The position numbers and the translations under genes were made by a program. Below, in pieces: positions 6,167 through 6,219 of a DNA stretch of 6,219 nucleotides. Position 1 is the stretch's first letter. Every line of letters starts with the position of its first letter. Where the stretch lies: assembly GCA_002409285.1 (NCBI GenBank), contig DHUT01000036.1:1-6219 (forward strand). Direction: 5' to 3'. This stretch comes from Firmicutes bacterium UBA5227. Its GTDB lineage: Bacteria > Bacillota > Clostridia > Tissierellales > Sedimentibacteraceae. The notes beneath the pieces are model-generated. The model did no database searches. It was not told where the DNA came from and was given only the letters and a program-made list of their open reading frames with translations.

Positions 6167-6187
6167 TAATAAAAATGAAAAATAATA

Positions 6188-6205
6188 CGGAGGATTTTAA
6201 GTTTG
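6188..6205 (+). promoter_or_regulatory. Ribosome binding site and TTG start of the next gene
   Basis: CGGAGGA at 6188-6194 contains GGAGG, which lies 9 bases before a TTG at 6203-6205. The only nearby ATG after the site (6214) is followed at once by TAG, so TTG is the reasonable start of another gene in the same operon. Confidence 0.45.
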
Positions 6206-6219
6206 AAACAAATATGTAG
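6203..6219 (+). CDS. Start of a further gene, truncated by the window edge
   Basis: Only five full codons are visible, reading MKQIC if TTG is translated as Met. The ribosome site and the 36-base gap after the MDR stop suggest the operon continues. Nothing can be said about function. Confidence 0.4.

Noticed and set aside
6175..6219. ATG frame of 14 codons after the MDR gene, ending exactly at the window edge
   Set aside because: It has no ribosome site before its ATG and it runs through the clear GGAGG site that serves the TTG start at 6203.

Overview
The window is a single-strand, tightly packed stretch of an AT-rich bacterial genome. Arginine codons are mostly AGA/AGG, nearly every gene has a strong purine-rich Shine-Dalgarno (SD) site, and GTG and probably TTG starts occur alongside ATG. 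This suits a low-GC Gram-positive anaerobe, most likely a member of the Clostridia. That placement is inferred from style; there is no rRNA or other taxonomic marker here.

Positions 1-3792 hold three subunits of a 2-oxoacid-dehydrogenase-type multienzyme complex in the order E1 beta, E2, E3, separated by only 12-13 bases. The E1 beta most resembles TPP-dependent acetoin dehydrogenase beta subunits (AcoB). The E1 alpha partner is not in the window and probably ends just before base 1. The E2 carries one lipoyl domain, two consecutive peripheral subunit-binding domains (one is usual) and a complete acyltransferase domain. The E3 is a standard dihydrolipoyl dehydrogenase with all its catalytic residues.

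Positions 3817-6166 hold three accessory enzymes on the same strand. They are a small metal-binding VOC-fold protein resembling methylmalonyl-CoA epimerase, a classical short-chain dehydrogenase (SDR) and a zinc-dependent medium-chain dehydrogenase (MDR). The only gap longer than about 40 bases is 4291-4368, before the SDR; it contains several overlapping inverted repeats and a weak promoter candidate. The first bases of a further gene, probably starting with TTG, are seen at the right edge.

A coherent reading is a catabolic operon for an alpha-hydroxyketone such as acetoin and related diols. The SDR and MDR would interconvert diol and hydroxyketone with different stereopreferences, the VOC protein might epimerise the alpha-hydroxy centre, and the complex would cleave the ketone to an aldehyde and an acyl-CoA while making NADH. 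Only the complex has a reasonably firm assignment. The substrates of the accessory enzymes, and whether acetoin is the real substrate, remain inference. No mobile element, CRISPR array, RNA gene or convincing terminator was seen.
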